In this document: positions 63,510 to 64,000 of the stretch, piece by piece
Position numbering within the stretch: the first letter of the stretch is position 1
How the letters are laid out: each line of letters starts with the position of its first letter
NCBI GenBank assembly: GCA_036824505.1
Contig: DAITAA010000001.1
Coordinates: 62,001 to 126,000 of the forward strand
Length of the DNA: 64,000 nucleotides
Direction: 5' to 3'
From: SCUD01 sp036824505
GTDB taxonomy: Bacteria > Pseudomonadota > Gammaproteobacteria > Steroidobacterales > Steroidobacteraceae
Program-made: the position numbers and the translations under genes
Notes under the pieces: generated by a model
Databases searched by the model: none
What the model was told of the DNA's origin: nothing
What the model saw: only the letters and a program-made list of their open reading frames with translations

Positions 63510-64000
63510 ATGGCCCGACCGATGCCCGCCAGACGCTCAGATTCCCAGTTCGAACGCCGGCTCGCGGGACTCATCAATGCCCGCGAGCGCGGTGTCCTGA
63601 AAGGCGGCCTGAAAGGCATCGAGCGCGAAGCGCTTCGGGTCACGCCGGAGGGGCGGATCTCGCAGGCGGCGCATCCGCGGGACATCGGCTCGGCATTGAC
63701 GCATCCGCACATCACGACAGACTATTCCGAAGCGCTCGTCGAGCTCGTGACGCCCCCATTCGCGGCAACCTGGGAACTGCAGCAGTACCTCTGCGATATC
63801 CACCAGTTCGTCTATCGGCACATGGGAGACGAACTGCTGTGGGTCACCAGCATGCCCTGCGTGCTCGGCGGTGATGCAGAGATTCCGATCGCGACTTACG
63901 GCAGTTCGAATATCGGGCGCATGAAGCACGTTTACCGGGTCGGCCTGGGGCTGCGTTACGGGCGCGTGATGCAGGCGATTTCGGGCGTGCATTTCAACTA
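63510..64000 (+). CDS. gshA: Glutamate-cysteine ligase (3' end outside window)
   Basis: First enzyme of glutathione synthesis. 163 residues are visible and the frame stays open to the window edge. GIEREALRVTPEGR near residue 37, the acidic ATP/metal site TTDYSEALVELVTPP near 70-84 and TYGSSNIGRMKHVYR near 128 match the E. coli-type GshA. The start is ATG at 63510, or the ATG four codons later. It partners gor in this window. Confidence 0.95.
   Translation, partial: MARPMPARRSDSQFERRLAGLINARERGVLKGGLKGIEREALRVTPEGRISQAAHPRDIGSALTHPHITTDYSEALVELVTPPFAATWELQQYLCDIHQFVYRHMGDELLWVTSMPCVLGGDAEIPIATYGSSNIGRMKHVYRVGLGLRYGRVMQAISGVHFN

Overview
The window reads as one contiguous piece of a high-GC gammaproteobacterial chromosome. 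Almost every protein is of a housekeeping or envelope type, and the dprA-smg-topA block and the divergent def-fmt-rsmB-DUF4390-NtrY-NtrX block are typical of Gammaproteobacteria. The S46 peptidase, DUF3619/DUF3106 proteins and class II homogentisate dioxygenase suggest a lineage near Xanthomonadales, Steroidobacterales or Nevskiales; that placement is inference. Genes are packed tightly, with many ATGA, GTGA or TTGA start/stop overlaps and frequent GTG or TTG starts. I see no tRNA, rRNA, insertion sequence, integrase, prophage or CRISPR array.

Layout. 1-2.8 kb: an ABC exporter (ATPase cut by the window edge, plus permease) and a DUF4097 repeat protein. 2.8-11.2 kb: a Kef-type antiporter, a zinc alcohol dehydrogenase, a PAS-GGDEF-EAL protein, an M15 peptidase, an HD phosphohydrolase, xthA and lemA. 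11.2-17.7 kb: gor, aroE, hemB, an ECF sigma factor with its anti-sigma-like partner, rlmJ and hemF. 17.7-26.4 kb: topA-smg-dprA and a LysM protein on the minus strand, separated by a methyltransferase/kinase pair and thrC. 26.6-33.5 kb: def-fmt-rsmB-DUF4390-sensor kinase-regulator on the plus strand. 33.5-38 kb: a SPOR protein, argS and priA. 38.2-40.1 kb: a second sigma-factor operon with DUF3619, a small acidic protein and DUF3106, then PspC.

40.1-45.5 kb: three-subunit transhydrogenase (pntAA-pntAB-pntB), divergent from an HNH nuclease - 5'-3' exonuclease - fructosamine kinase operon. 45.5-50.4 kb: a small secreted protein, a nitroreductase, an acetyl-CoA hydrolase/transferase and two YceI proteins around a cytochrome b561. 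50.4-55.4 kb: S46 peptidase, a triple TonB-domain protein, a VOC protein and hemH in an overlapping minus-strand run. 55.4-61.1 kb: an outer-membrane beta-barrel protein, then homogentisate catabolism (hmgA, FAH family, SSADH) and a thiolase. 61.2-64 kb: a MATE transporter, a GNAT acetyltransferase, DUF2845 and the start of gshA.

How genes work together: hemB, hemF and hemH cover three haem steps; gor and gshA serve glutathione, with the Kef-like antiporter possibly linked to it; def and fmt act at opposite ends of N-formylmethionine metabolism; hmgA and the FAH protein open and cleave the homogentisate ring. Nothing is an obvious novel defence or mobile system. The best leads are regulatory: a palindrome filling the spacer of the hmgA promoter with an apparently leaderless start; a CTG-initiated rsmB; a response regulator whose AAA+ domain has lost its ATPase and sigma-54 motifs; a structured 440-bp region upstream of thrC; and the HNH/exonuclease/FN3K and sigma/DUF3619/DUF3106 operons.
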